Shown: positions 7,785-18,108 of the stretch, one piece after another
How positions within the stretch are numbered: position 1 is the first letter of the stretch
Layout: every line of letters begins with the position of its first letter
The notes under the pieces: model-generated
Database searches by the model: none
What the model was told of the DNA's origin: nothing
The model's input: only the letters and a program-made list of their open reading frames with translations
Made by a program: the position numbers and the translations under genes
Assembly (NCBI RefSeq): GCF_030409685.1
Contig: NZ_JAUFQJ010000004.1
Coordinates: 62,001-126,000 of the forward strand
Source: Ferruginibacter paludis
Lineage (GTDB): Bacteria > Bacteroidota > Bacteroidia > Chitinophagales > Chitinophagaceae
Direction: 5' to 3'
Length of the DNA: 64,000 bases

Positions 7785-10700
7785 TTAGAATTTAATATTT
7801 AAGTTGATGCCAACGCTCCGGGTGGTTGGTAATCCCGGCGATTCAAGTCCTACATTATTATCAGATGCAAAACCAAAACTTTCGGGATCAATATTGTCAA
7901 CCCATTTTTTTATGATCAATACATTGTTGGCAACCAGGTCTAGTTTCAATCCTTTGATGGGCCATTTTGCCGGAATTAATTTTGTAAGATCATAACCCAG
8001 GCTGAGCTGTCTCAGTTTCCAGTAACCTGCATTGTAAATAACTGATTCAATAATCTGCTGGCTTCTTAAGTGTTCCCAGTAAGTTTGTACAGGCGCAGCT
8101 TTTGTGTTTTGCTCGCCTGTTTGGGTTACCCCTACGCCAACCACGCCACCTTCCCTGCCTTCCAATGTGCGCATGTGCAATCCATGCCGGATAGCATTGA
8201 AGTTGGTTCCACTCAACATTTTTCCTCCAAGCTTGTAATCAATAAATACAGCAAGTGAAACCCCTTTGTAATTAAAAGTATTCAGAAAGCCGCCGGTCCA
8301 TTTTGGCAAAGCGCTTCCAAACAAAACAAATGCGGAGGTGCGCAAAGGCAAGCCGTTAGACTGGAAGATGCGCTGGTTGCCTTTTGTGGCATCCGTAGCA
8401 TACCCAAATCCTGCAATCTGGCCCATTTCTTCTCCTACTACTAATCTTGTTTCACCATTAAATACGTGCGTGCCGGTTGTAATTCTTTCTCCCGGCTTGT
8501 CGGTTAAAATACTAAGCACTTTTGTTTTGTTGTATGCGGTATTGGCCGTAAAGTCCCAGCTAAAATTTTTCTGCCTGATAACGCCGAGTGTCAGCAATGC
8601 TTCAAAACCCTCGTTACGGCTTTTGCCACTGTTGATCCTGGTATTGATAAAACCTGACGCGTCTGAAATTTGTGCTGGTACAATCTGGTCTTTGGTGATT
8701 TTTCTGTACACAGAAAAATCAACCGCCACCCGGCTGTTAAACATTTTCAACTCAATCCCTGCTTCTGTTTCAGCAGTACGGCTTGGCCTTAAATTGGGAT
8801 TCGGTAATACATTGCCACTGGTACCAAGTGATACGGGCGTGCCGGACGGATTATTAATCAAATTGGCATTTACCGTATAAAATAATTGATCCGCATAAGG
8901 CGCCACATCACCATCACTACCCACTTCAGAATAACCCAATCTTACTTTTCCAAAACTTAACCATGGAATGCTTTTAAGCGATTCCGAAAACACGTAGGCA
9001 CCGGAAACAGATGGATAAACAATGCTTCTGTTAGCCGCGGATAAAGTAGAGAACCAATCATTTCTTGCAGTGGCTGTAAGGTATAACACTCGTTTCCACG
9101 ATAAATCCGCCGACCCATACAATGAGTTTACACCAGATTCAGTCAATGAATACACCGGGTCTTTTGCACGACCATTCTGCACAGTATACAAACCACGTAC
9201 TACAAAATCGGTCACCTGTACATTATTAATATTTCTTGTTTTGCGCATTTGATTGCCGCCTCCGGTTAGGGTTGCACCAAAATCACCAAAGGTTTTATTG
9301 GCTGTTACAAGAAAGTCAAGATTGGCTTCCCTGAAGCGATATGACTCCTGTGTATAAACACCATTTACAAAACCTGCCGGTGCCGGACCGCGTGATGCCT
9401 GGCCGGTTGGGAAATTATTTACGTCTTCATCACGGCTCCAGTAATCCTGGCCAAAGCGCCCCATAACAGAAAGCCAGGGCAATATTTTGTAGGTAGCTGA
9501 AACGTTGCCAAAAATCCTGTCCCGTTTTATATTATGAAACTGCTCGGCCAATGTCCAGTAGGGATTGGTACGGTTGGCAAATCTTGAATACGTATACTCG
9601 TTACCTGTAGCAGGATTGTATTTGTTGGCATTCAGTACGCTGAGTGGCATTGTGTTGGCCATAGCCATTAACGCAGTTGGTATGGTATTATCCTGGTTGG
9701 CAATACTTGGCGGGTTGGTGTTGACTTCGTTTGTGTAATTGATATTACCCGACACATTGAACCGGTCAGTAAAGTTTTGTGTAAAGCCAAGGTTAATTCC
9801 CTTTCTGTCAAAAGTATTGTTGGGTACAATGCCTTTGTTATTGGAGTTTGACAAAGAAAGATACAAACCACCTTTATCTGTCGCAGTAGAAAAATTCACC
9901 GTGTTGGACAGGTTTTGCCCGGTCCTGTAAAACTCTTTGATACGGCTACCCTGCGCCACATACGGCACATCTGGTGTATTAAATAACGTGTAAGTCATGC
10001 CCGGCGTTATTTTTTCTCCGAAAGACCATTGACCCGAAGTTGGATTGGGAGAGGTTGGCCTCACTCCGTTCTCTCCCTGGCCATATACTTTTTGGTAATC
10101 TGTAAAATCAAGCGGCGTATCATTGGTATAATTAACGTTATAGGAAACGCCGATGCCCTTATTTTTTGCTTTGGTTTTTGTAGTGATCATGATTACACCA
10201 TCCTTTGCACGTGAACCATACAAAGCCGCAGCAGGACCACCTTTCAGTACCGTCATGCTTTCAATATCATCAGGGTTAATGCTGGATAAACCATCGCCAC
10301 CATCGGCAGTAACACCACCACCTTTTACACCGGCAGATGCAGCGTCATTAAAATTGGTATTGTCAACAGGCACGCCATTGATAACAATCAACGGACTGTT
10401 GGTACCATTGATAGAAGACTGGCCGCGAATGCGGATTTTTGAAGTACCGCCAGGACCCGTACCCAGGCTGGAAATATTTAACCCCGCCACCTTTCCCTGC
10501 AAGGCATTTAACGGGTTGGCAGTCCGGTTTACTGTAAGCTGGTCAGGACTAACCGAAGTGGCGGCATATCCCAGTTTTCTTGCTTCTTTCCTTATACCAA
10601 GGGCGGTAACTACCACTTCATTCAGGGCCTGGCCATCAACAGTTGTTTTCATTGCAACAGTCAACTCCCGGGTTGCGTTGGTTACTTTTACTTCTGCAGG

Positions 10701-10958
10701 CTGATAGCCAACATAAGTAAATACAAGTGTGGCGCCTGTTTTGGCTGCAACAACAAACTTTCCCTGCGCATCGGAAGATACACCTGCAGAAGTGCCTTTT
10801 ACAGTTACAGAGACATTTGCCAGTTTTGCACCCTGTTCATCTGTAACTGTCCCCGAAATTGTTTGCGCCATTAATGAATAAGAAGGAAGCAGAATAAAAA
10901 GTAAACACGTAAGTTTACCAAACATAGCTCCGGCAAAGGAGCGCTTTGTTTTTTTCAT
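7785..10958 (-). CDS. susC: SusC/RagA TonB-linked outer-membrane transporter
   Basis: The 1057-residue protein is a classic SusC. A signal peptide ends near AQ, and a carboxypeptidase-regulatory-like domain follows (GTVTDEQGAKLANVSVTVKG, about 35-110). Next come an STVT-type junction and a plug domain with ALQGKVAGLNISSL, TSKIRIRGQSSI and GVIMITTK. The beta-barrel ends in NLNIKF with the usual terminal aromatic. It imports oligosaccharides across the outer membrane using TonB energy. The frame extends to a TTG at 10964, but the ATG at 10958 is preferred. It is transcribed with susD and divergently from the AraC-type gene. Function of the family is firm, the substrate is inferred from neighbours. 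Confidence 0.95.
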   Translation of the reverse strand: MKKTKRSFAGAMFGKLTCLLFILLPSYSLMAQTISGTVTDEQGAKLANVSVTVKGTSAGVSSDAQGKFVVAAKTGATLVFTYVGYQPAEVKVTNATRELTVAMKTTVDGQALNEVVVTALGIRKEARKLGYAATSVSPDQLTVNRTANPLNALQGKVAGLNISSLGTGPGGTSKIRIRGQSSINGTNSPLIVINGVPVDNTNFNDAASAGVKGGGVTADGGDGLSSINPDDIESMTVLKGGPAAALYGSRAKDGVIMITTKTKAKNKGIGVSYNVNYTNDTPLDFTDYQKVYGQGENGVRPTSPNPTSGQWSFGEKITPGMTYTLFNTPDVPYVAQGSRIKEFYRTGQNLSNTVNFSTATDKGGLYLSLSNSNNKGIVPNNTFDRKGINLGFTQNFTDRFNVSGNINYTNEVNTNPPSIANQDNTIPTALMAMANTMPLSVLNANKYNPATGNEYTYSRFANRTNPYWTLAEQFHNIKRDRIFGNVSATYKILPWLSVMGRFGQDYWSRDEDVNNFPTGQASRGPAPAGFVNGVYTQESYRFREANLDFLVTANKTFGDFGATLTGGGNQMRKTRNINNVQVTDFVVRGLYTVQNGRAKDPVYSLTESGVNSLYGSADLSWKRVLYLTATARNDWFSTLSAANRSIVYPSVSGAYVFSESLKSIPWLSFGKVRLGYSEVGSDGDVAPYADQLFYTVNANLINNPSGTPVSLGTSGNVLPNPNLRPSRTAETEAGIELKMFNSRVAVDFSVYRKITKDQIVPAQISDASGFINTRINSGKSRNEGFEALLTLGVIRQKNFSWDFTANTAYNKTKVLSILTDKPGERITTGTHVFNGETRLVVGEEMGQIAGFGYATDATKGNQRIFQSNGLPLRTSAFVLFGSALPKWTGGFLNTFNYKGVSLAVFIDYKLGGKMLSGTNFNAIRHGLHMRTLEGREGGVVGVGVTQTGEQNTKAAPVQTYWEHLRSQQIIESVIYNAGYWKLRQLSLGYDLTKLIPAKWPIKGLKLDLVANNVLIIKKWVDNIDPESFGFASDNNVGLESPGLPTTRSVGINLNIKF

Positions 10959-11065
10959 AAGCAAAATGTTTTAAGCAATCGTTGTGATGGAATAATTCTG
11001 AAATAAAATCAATGCAAGATATAAAGCTGCTGTTGCTAAAACTTCCAATAACAAACGCCGGGGTA

Positions 11066-11098
11066 TTTTGTACAACCGGATAATAATTTTTACCTTTC
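11066..11098 (+). promoter_or_regulatory. Possible Bacteroidota-type promoter for the AraC gene
   Basis: TTTTG at 11066-11070 is followed after 20 bp by TACCTTTC at 11091-11098, one base from the TAnnTTTG box of Bacteroidota. The spacing fits, and the AraC start codon lies 30 bp downstream of the box. Confidence 0.35.
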
Positions 11099-11127
11099 TT
11101 TAGTATCTGATTATTCATTAAAAAACG

Positions 11128-12015
11128 ATGCTTCAATTTCTTTACCAGCAGGGTGCTGCTTCAAATCTTAACCTGTTTCCGCATATACTGGAATTGAGTG
11201 CAAAGAAAAATGCTTCTATACAGCTGCAGTCTTTTCCCGAGCAGGTTGTAGAAGGGGTATGCATTTATTTTATTAACGAAGGCCGGTTTGAATGGAAAAT
11301 AAATGAGCAGCCACATGTGCTGTTTCCCGGTGATGTTGTGTTGATTTTACCCGGACAGAAATTTGGTAATGAAAAAGGGATTCTTGACCTGGGGTGCATT
11401 ACCTGGATGCAGGTAAAATTTCAAAAATTGGAAAGCGGTGAACTGGTACCTGGCAAATGGAGCGGCTTGAGTGATCATGAAAGTATGGCAGTAGGGAAGT
11501 TGCTCACGCTGAACAGTAACCCGGTATTGTCTAAATTAAATGATGCGGGTAGAATACTACATAGCATTGCTTACGAAATTCACCATCATGAACTTGGCTT
11601 TGTTACCCGTATTAACCAAATGATTGATGAATTGCTGATCACCATCACAAGGCAACTCACTAAACAAAATAATCCACCAAGAGATTTTCCGAAAGTGTTT
11701 ATGAACCTTGAAGCTTCCCTTCGTAAAGATCTTTCTCATCAATGGTCGGTGGAAGAGATGGCAGCCATTGCAGGCATGGGTACCACGCTTTTTAACGAAA
11801 GGGTTAAAAACTTCACTGGTTTTACGCCCATTAATTACCTCATCAATATCCGCATTTCTGAGGCCATTAAATTGTTAAAAAAGAAGGACGTAAGCATTAC
11901 TGATATTGCGCTGGATACGGGCTTCTATTCATCGCAACATTTTTCAACCACCTTTAAAAAACTAACCGGCTATACGCCGGGTGAGTTTAGAAAAAATAAC
12001 TCTTATCACGAATAA
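11128..12015 (+). CDS. AraC-family transcriptional regulator
   Basis: In this 295-residue protein an N-terminal cupin-like sensor half (about 30-130, with PGDVVLILPGQKFGNE) precedes two helix-turn-helix motifs of the AraC/XylS type in the last 100 residues. The second motif ends with the family signature GFYSSQHFSTTFKKLTGYTP followed by GEFRK. It should bind a small sugar and activate nearby genes. It is divergent from susC with 169 bp between the start codons, and the kinase gene begins 9 bp after its stop, so the two are almost certainly co-transcribed. The likely targets are SusCD, its own operon or the hydrolase run. The ligand is unknown. Confidence 0.92.
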   Translation: MLQFLYQQGAASNLNLFPHILELSAKKNASIQLQSFPEQVVEGVCIYFINEGRFEWKINEQPHVLFPGDVVLILPGQKFGNEKGILDLGCITWMQVKFQKLESGELVPGKWSGLSDHESMAVGKLLTLNSNPVLSKLNDAGRILHSIAYEIHHHELGFVTRINQMIDELLITITRQLTKQNNPPRDFPKVFMNLEASLRKDLSHQWSVEEMAAIAGMGTTLFNERVKNFTGFTPINYLINIRISEAIKLLKKKDVSITDIALDTGFYSSQHFSTTFKKLTGYTPGEFRKNNSYHE

Positions 12016-12024
12016 ATTGTTTTT

Positions 12025-13536
12025 ATGAAGTGTATCATCACGATCGAATTGGGCACCAACGCCGTACGAATTTTCGCGTTTGATTTAAATGGAATAGTCA
12101 TCGGCAGTATGAAAGGATTTTATCCCACTTTTCATTCGCAGCCCGATTACAGTGAACAGGATCCGGAACAGATATTTATTACCATGCTGTATGTGCTGAA
12201 AAATTTGCTGAATGAAAAAATACATCCCAAAAAATATAAAGTGGCGTCTATCTGTTTCAGCTCATCTATGCACAGTATGCTGGCGGTTGATAAGCATGGT
12301 GTACCGCTTAGCAATGCTTTTACCTGGGCTGATAACAGGGCAAAAAATGAGGCGAAGGAAATACGTGGATCTGCATTGGCAGATGCAATTTATGATAGCA
12401 CAGGCACTCCCCTGCACCCCATGTCCCCGATGCTGAAGATTGCGTGGATGAAAAAGAATGATGCAGCAACCTTTAAACAGGCAGGTAAATTTTTATCCAT
12501 CAAATCCTATGTAATTTATCAGCTAACGGGCGAGTACCTTATTGACTATAGCCTGGCCTGCGCCACCGGGATGCTGAACATACATAAAATTGCCTGGGAA
12601 AAACAGGCGCTCGATTTTGCTGGTATCACCCCGGATAAATTACCCCAGCTGGTACCGGTATTTGCAAGTGCCGGCACATTAAAAAAAGCCTATCAAAATT
12701 CATTAGGGTTAAAAGAGGAGATAAAAATACTGGTTGGCTCCAGCGATGGATGTATGGCAACGCTGGGGGCCGGCATCTGGAACAGTAATAAAGCTACCAT
12801 TACAATTGAAGACAGCAGTGCCGTAAGAGTGGTAGGCAACAAAATGCTGCATGATGAAAAAAAACGGGTGTTTAATTATTTAATTACAGAAGATTGTTTT
12901 GTAAGCGGCGGCCCCAGCAATAGCGGTGGTGGCATCTTTGAATGGTTTGCCAAACAGTTCGGCGATTTTACTACCGCATACGATATCGAAAGCTGCATGA
13001 ACAACCTGTTGCAGGAAGCAACAAAAGTTGCAACCGGCTCCGAAGGCATATTATTTTTACCTTACCTGCTGGGTGAAAGAGCCCCGATATGGAACCCTGA
13101 TGCAAGAGCCATGTACTTTGGCATCAATATCAAACACGAACGCCAGCATTTTATAAGAGCTACCATTGAAGGCATATTGTACGAAATTTACAGTATTGGA
13201 AAAATGCTGAATGAGCACAGAAATATCAGCAGCCTTTCTGTGAACGGCAGTTTTGCCACCATACCTTTTTGTGCCCAAATAATCAGCGACATGTTTAATA
13301 AACCCGTAGATGTTACCAAGAATGCCAACAGCGTAAGCATTGGTGCATTTTTGCTGGCTGCAACCGACATGGGCATCTTTAAATCGCTCGATGAAGCTGC
13401 CAGCCAGATAGAAGTGGGTGAACGCTATTCACCGGCAGAAAATAACCATAAAATTTACATGAAGTATTTTGAAATTTTTGAAAGTCTCACCAACAAGCTG
13501 GGTGATGAATTTGAAAAAATCGCGGCGCTGCAGTAA
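12025..13536 (+). CDS. FGGY-family carbohydrate kinase, probable gluconokinase
   Basis: The 503-residue cytoplasmic kinase has two actin-like ATPase domains. Motifs include the N-terminal IELGTNAVRIFAFD phosphate loop, DYSEQDPEQIF, the TWADNRA substrate loop, GTPLHPMSPMLKIAW, and the C-terminal ERAPIWNPDARAMYFG and SVNGSFATIPFCAQIISDMF. The HPMSP stretch and the ICFSSSMHSMLAVD segment are most like gluconokinases of the GntK (Bacillus) type and less like xylulokinase or ribulokinase. It would phosphorylate gluconate or a related acid imported by the GntP protein. It follows the AraC gene by 9 bp. FGGY membership is certain. Gluconate specificity is a motif-based call, and a pentulose kinase remains possible. 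Confidence 0.85.
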   Translation: MKCIITIELGTNAVRIFAFDLNGIVIGSMKGFYPTFHSQPDYSEQDPEQIFITMLYVLKNLLNEKIHPKKYKVASICFSSSMHSMLAVDKHGVPLSNAFTWADNRAKNEAKEIRGSALADAIYDSTGTPLHPMSPMLKIAWMKKNDAATFKQAGKFLSIKSYVIYQLTGEYLIDYSLACATGMLNIHKIAWEKQALDFAGITPDKLPQLVPVFASAGTLKKAYQNSLGLKEEIKILVGSSDGCMATLGAGIWNSNKATITIEDSSAVRVVGNKMLHDEKKRVFNYLITEDCFVSGGPSNSGGGIFEWFAKQFGDFTTAYDIESCMNNLLQEATKVATGSEGILFLPYLLGERAPIWNPDARAMYFGINIKHERQHFIRATIEGILYEIYSIGKMLNEHRNISSLSVNGSFATIPFCAQIISDMFNKPVDVTKNANSVSIGAFLLAATDMGIFKSLDEAASQIEVGERYSPAENNHKIYMKYFEIFESLTNKLGDEFEKIAALQ

Positions 13537-13767
13537 GAGTAAGCCGTATTGATTTTGCAGTCGGCTGATAAATGCACAAACATTTTCATCTTCCATTGTT
13601 GGCTGACTGGTTTGTATACCTGGTTAATTTTTTACAGCCAGAAAATAGAAATAATAACAAATGCGAGCGCATACACCCTGGCTTCGATGGCCTGATCCTT
13701 TCTAATCAGCCTTGCGGGTGGGCTTAAAAGCACACTACCGGTTGTATAGCATTTTCTTTATGCAGGA

Positions 13768-15294
13768 TTACTTTCTTTTCAGCATCACTTTTACTTGAGT
13801 AAAAGAGTGAGGCGGAAAATTACAGGTTAATTTATTGTTCTTTGTTTCTATACTGGTTTTTGCCGGTTCATATTCCTGTTGTTTGTCAAAAGCAAATGCT
13901 TCCTGCATGTCTTTGCCGGTTATAATACTGGCCTCTGCTTTGCCTGTAAACTCTCCCGAAGTATTCACTATATCTGTTGTAATGGCTTTATCCCTATGGC
14001 GGTTAACCACATTAACAAAAACGGCATTGGCCTCTTTTGAAAAAGTAGTGGACACATCCAGGTATGCCATCCCCTTGTATTTTTCTGTATTAAAAGTATC
14101 GCACTCCACGTAGGTATCTACCGCAGTACCCAGGCAGTTGTTGGAGTAAGCTTTGAAAATGTAGAACAACGGAGATTTAAACGTTCCCTTTTTAGGATCA
14201 CTTGACAACAGGGAGGTGAGCAAAGTGAAGTTGGACATTTTTACCACCTCCGCATGACGTATAAATGAATTGAAGGATTGCGCCACGGGTAAAACGCTCA
14301 TGAAGTTTCTTCCAAAAGCTCCCCATTCATCAACAGAAATATAAATGGGATTTTTAAATCCCTGCGTGTTGGATACCGCTTCAATTTCACCGGAAGTAAT
14401 TTTTATCCTGTCGTCAAAAATCTTAGCGCCGTCGCCCATGTGCGTATAATAGTCAGGCGAATTTTCCCAGTAACTATGTATAGAGAGGTATTTAATTTTA
14501 TCGCCAATACCATATAATACTTTACGGTTCCAATCGTCCCACGCATTTTTACTATACCAGGAAGATCCGCAACCTACCAGCTCAATGCTGCTGTCAACGG
14601 CCCGCATTGCCTTTGCAGCTTCCCTTGCCACTTCAATATAATCTTCTGCATTCTTATGTCCCAGTTCCCATGGCTTTCCGTCCACTTCATTTCCCAGGTC
14701 CCAAATCTTTACTTTATACGGTGCAGGATGACCGTTCTTTGCACGCAGGTCGGAGTAGTAGGTTCCTTTGGGATAATTGCAGTATTCCAGCCAGTAGGCT
14801 GCATCCTGGATGGTACCCAGGCCAAGATTAACGGCCACCACATTTTCACTACCGATCGATTTGTTCAATGCAAACCATTCATCTGTTCCTACATGGTTAT
14901 TATCAATACCGCCCCAGGCCATATTAATTCGTGCAGGGCGTTTTTCTTTGGCACCAATCCCATCCTGCCAGTTATACCCCATTAAAAAATTACCGCCGGG
15001 CCAACGCATATTGGTCACCTTTAATTCACTCATCGCTTCAATATAATTTTTCTTAAAACCGTTTTCATCCGCTAAAGGCGAAGCAGGATCGTAAATGGTT
15101 CCATAAAGCGTATTGATTTGGGGAGAATCAGGCAAACCTCTTCTGCCGCTTATCTGGATAGGCTCCATAAATACGCCGTAAATTTTAGGATCAATCTCTC
15201 CCATGCTTCTTTCAGGATCAATTTTAATCTTTGCAGTTTGTGCATGGAGTAATATGGGTATTGTCAGAAGAACTACGGCAAGAATCTTTTTCAT
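13768..15294 (-). CDS. GH51 alpha-L-arabinofuranosidase
   Basis: This 508-residue secreted enzyme has a signal peptide cut near HAQ (residue 19) and a GH51 TIM barrel. The acid/base glutamate lies in WDLGNEVDG (Glu203) and the nucleophile in ISVDEWGAFGR (Glu323). A C-terminal beta-sandwich ends at SFTQVKVML. It removes arabinofuranose side chains from arabinoxylan or arabinan oligomers, probably in the periplasm. It is the last gene of a minus-strand run of carbohydrate enzymes and lies 180 bp downstream of the GH29 gene, so it could have its own promoter. A second, longer GH51 gene sits at 18109. The two differ in length and N-terminal structure and probably act on different linkages. Confidence 0.93.
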   Translation of the reverse strand: MKKILAVVLLTIPILLHAQTAKIKIDPERSMGEIDPKIYGVFMEPIQISGRRGLPDSPQINTLYGTIYDPASPLADENGFKKNYIEAMSELKVTNMRWPGGNFLMGYNWQDGIGAKEKRPARINMAWGGIDNNHVGTDEWFALNKSIGSENVVAVNLGLGTIQDAAYWLEYCNYPKGTYYSDLRAKNGHPAPYKVKIWDLGNEVDGKPWELGHKNAEDYIEVAREAAKAMRAVDSSIELVGCGSSWYSKNAWDDWNRKVLYGIGDKIKYLSIHSYWENSPDYYTHMGDGAKIFDDRIKITSGEIEAVSNTQGFKNPIYISVDEWGAFGRNFMSVLPVAQSFNSFIRHAEVVKMSNFTLLTSLLSSDPKKGTFKSPLFYIFKAYSNNCLGTAVDTYVECDTFNTEKYKGMAYLDVSTTFSKEANAVFVNVVNRHRDKAITTDIVNTSGEFTGKAEASIITGKDMQEAFAFDKQQEYEPAKTSIETKNNKLTCNFPPHSFTQVKVMLKRK

Positions 15295-15474
15295 GTTGGT
15301 AATATTTACGCTGAGATATTTTTTCTTAAAAATGGTTACCTCTTCTTACCAATTGTAATTGGCGGAACGCTTTTATTGAAGTGGCCAAATCAAACGCTTA
15401 ACTGCCTGTCCCGCCACCCACCTATTTTTCATATCAAATTATATTGCTTACTGCATACAGGTATGCTGGCATAT

Positions 15475-17238
15475 TTAATCTACTTTAAAAACAATAGAAG
15501 TTTCAAATGGCATAGTTGCCGGACATGTAATGTAAAGTCCATCACTTTCCTGCTTCCATTGCAGTTTGCCTTTGTAACCCAGCAGTGTAACATTTTTTAC
15601 AGTTTTACCCGGGAAACCCGCTGCTGCACCAAGCGATTTTATTTTTAATTGAGTGCCTGGTGCAGGCACGTTCATACAAAATGCATACAGCGCATTGTTT
15701 TTGCCGATTGTAAAACGGAAGTCGTGCTCGTCAAACTTAAACTCAGCCTGTCTTTTAGTCAATCCGCCACCAGGCAACATTTTTAGTTTGCCATCAACTA
15801 TTGCTCCTTCGCCCGGGATAGTCCATGCACGGCTGCCGTAAACAGATTCACCATTCCTTCGCATCCATACGCCTACTTCTTTCAGCATTTTTAAACTGCC
15901 TGCATCTAATGAGCCATCAGGTAAAATGGAAATACAAAGTGCCGCATTGCCATCCCTTGCTATTGCTTCAATAACATACCGGATCATCATACCTGAATTA
16001 TAAGTAAAGCCGGGAGCATAAAACCAATCCCCAACAGGAGCTTCTGCAATCCATGTTTGATCTGTATTTATTTTCTCAGGTACGCCAAACTCTTCTGTAT
16101 TTACAGTGCCATTTGTTTTGTTGCGGAATTTTACAATGCTGAAAGTATTAACTACTCCACGACGCTTCAGCGTACGGTTGTAGAAGTCGGCTATTACATG
16201 CTGCATGGCATCTGCTTTCAGCCCGGTACCAGTTCCATCCCCGGTGAATGGCCCCTGCACGGTACCGTCTGTATAAATAAAATCAGGATCGTAATGCTCC
16301 ACAACATCCATCATTCGCAAAGCCCAGTTTTTTGCATACCATTTTCCATACTCCAGGTGATTGGAAAATATACCTGCAGGTGGGGGTGACCATGGGGAAT
16401 GCGCATTTTTATCTACCCCATCATACTCCCGCAAATCAATACCATACAGCATCCGGGGATCATACCCTTCCCACCATTTTCCTTTGCCGTCCGCCAATGT
16501 AAGATTACCGTCGTAAGGCATTCCTTTCCTGTCTCCTGAAGTGTCGCTGCCAAAAGCTGTTTGCCACCACCACCATGTGTACTCGTGATGAAAGGTTACG
16601 CCAAACCGCATACCGTCTGCACGGCAGGCTTTCGCCCATTCACCAATCAAATCTCTTTTAGGACCGATGTTGACGGAGTTCCATGGTTGATATTTTGAAT
16701 TCCACATATCATAATTATCGTGATGCACACCTTGTATCATCAAATATTTTGCACCTGCATCCCGGTATATTTTAGTGAGTTTGGCAGGATCCAATTTTTT
16801 AGGATTCCAGTCACGCAATACTTCTTTGTAACCCACTTCAGAAGGATGTCCAAATTTTTTGAGGTGATTTTTATTTGCCAGTGAGCCCTGCACATACAGC
16901 TTGCGTGCATACCAGTCACCGCTTTGCCCGGCAGACTGCGGACCAAAGTGAACCCAGATACCAAACTTGGCATCCCGTAACCACTTTGGAGAACCTGGAT
17001 AATTTTTTTCAATAGATTCCCATGTTGGTTCGTAAGGGCCGGGTGCAATCGGAATATCCAATTTCATTTCAGGAAAGGATTTTGAATCGCCCATTTGCAC
17101 GCTATTAATTGGCTTTGCCTCCGGAATAGCAGGCATAGGATTTTTATCCTGCGCATGCAGGAATAACTGCGCTGCAAAAAAAACGAGAAAGAAAAATATA
17201 GATCTACTACAGGCTTGATGGTTACATTTATTTTTCAT
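15475..17238 (-). CDS. GH29 alpha-L-fucosidase-like enzyme
   Basis: The 587-residue protein has a signal peptide ending near HAQ (residue 30) and a GH29 barrel. Recognisable parts are LRDAKFGIWVHFGPQSAG, IQGVHHDNYDMWNSKY, GVTFHHEYTWWWW, and HYDPDFIYTDG, whose Asp324 is the expected nucleophile. It should cleave terminal alpha-L-fucose, or a stereochemically related sugar such as L-galactose, from oligosaccharides in the periplasm. It starts 5 bp after the CE6-type gene ends and clearly belongs to the same operon. Plain arabinoxylan lacks fucose, so its presence with GH95 hints at xylans or hemicelluloses with extra caps. Family call is strong, substrate uncertain. Confidence 0.88.
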   Translation of the reverse strand: MKNKCNHQACSRSIFFFLVFFAAQLFLHAQDKNPMPAIPEAKPINSVQMGDSKSFPEMKLDIPIAPGPYEPTWESIEKNYPGSPKWLRDAKFGIWVHFGPQSAGQSGDWYARKLYVQGSLANKNHLKKFGHPSEVGYKEVLRDWNPKKLDPAKLTKIYRDAGAKYLMIQGVHHDNYDMWNSKYQPWNSVNIGPKRDLIGEWAKACRADGMRFGVTFHHEYTWWWWQTAFGSDTSGDRKGMPYDGNLTLADGKGKWWEGYDPRMLYGIDLREYDGVDKNAHSPWSPPPAGIFSNHLEYGKWYAKNWALRMMDVVEHYDPDFIYTDGTVQGPFTGDGTGTGLKADAMQHVIADFYNRTLKRRGVVNTFSIVKFRNKTNGTVNTEEFGVPEKINTDQTWIAEAPVGDWFYAPGFTYNSGMMIRYVIEAIARDGNAALCISILPDGSLDAGSLKMLKEVGVWMRRNGESVYGSRAWTIPGEGAIVDGKLKMLPGGGLTKRQAEFKFDEHDFRFTIGKNNALYAFCMNVPAPGTQLKIKSLGAAAGFPGKTVKNVTLLGYKGKLQWKQESDGLYITCPATMPFETSIVFKVD

Positions 17239-17243
17239 GATGA

Positions 17244-18071
17244 TTATTTCATTAATGATAACATTTTTTCTGCAAACCTTTTACCCAACTCTTTATAACC
17301 TTCTGCATTGAAATGTAAATTATCCGCTGCATCAGCACATCCTGCAGATGAAATGACACATGAGTGCTTAATTGTTTGAGGCAACGTTGCAATGATCTTA
17401 TTCATTCCTGCACAAATGCCACCCTGGTCAGCATTCACCGTTTCGCCTGCAAGCAGTGGCACCTGCTTTGCTTTGAGATGTAAATCTTTCAATAGATTCT
17501 CATACACTACTTTTACTTTTTTTGTCCATAAAGAATCATTGGGGTTGGATTCTCCCTGGTGCAACAATATACCTTTGATTACGCCGTCTTTCTGCGCCAG
17601 CTTCGCCATTTCCACCAACCTTGCATAAGGATTGCCGTCATATTCTTTTATCATGCCCAGCATCCATGACGGAGCCGTAGCAACATAAGACTGATAGTTA
17701 TCTTTATCAAACAATTCAATTTTGCAACCGCCAACAGATACGTTAATGATACCGACCCTTACATCCTTTGGTAAATTGGCCACCATTGTTCTCCCAAAAA
17801 AATCGGTAAGCGTTAAACCGGTGTGGCAGCGGCATAACGGCGGAATGGCGGTATACCATTTCCCCTTTGTCCGGTTAAGATCAGGACAGTCTACTGCTTC
17901 CATTACTTTAAAGCGGCTGTCTACGCCAACTGTATCTTCTGGCCTTACGGGTGCATTGCCTTCCATATTGGATTGGCCAAAGGCGAGGAAGATGTAAAAA
18001 TTTTTATCCTGAGAAAAGGAAGCGAAGGCCGGCAGGAAAAAAATGGCTGACAGAATAATTTTATTTTTCAT
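17244..18071 (-). CDS. CE6/SASA-type carbohydrate acetylesterase
   Basis: This 275-residue secreted SGNH-fold esterase is of the sialate-O-acetylesterase/CE6 type. The catalytic serine lies in FGQSNMEG and the conserved block GILLHQGESN follows mid-protein. The late DNLHFNAEGY supplies the Asp and His of the triad. A signal peptide ends near FSQ (residue 21). CE6 members remove acetyl groups from xylan, which opens the backbone to xylanases. It sits between a GH51 and the GH29 gene in the minus-strand run, with 5 bp to the next gene. The xylan role is inferred from the family and from the adjacent xylanolytic genes. Confidence 0.87.
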   Translation of the reverse strand: MKNKIILSAIFFLPAFASFSQDKNFYIFLAFGQSNMEGNAPVRPEDTVGVDSRFKVMEAVDCPDLNRTKGKWYTAIPPLCRCHTGLTLTDFFGRTMVANLPKDVRVGIINVSVGGCKIELFDKDNYQSYVATAPSWMLGMIKEYDGNPYARLVEMAKLAQKDGVIKGILLHQGESNPNDSLWTKKVKVVYENLLKDLHLKAKQVPLLAGETVNADQGGICAGMNKIIATLPQTIKHSCVISSAGCADAADNLHFNAEGYKELGKRFAEKMLSLMK

Positions 18072-18108
18072 GTTTGTTTTAGCCGGTCTTGATTAGAAAA
18101 TAATTTGC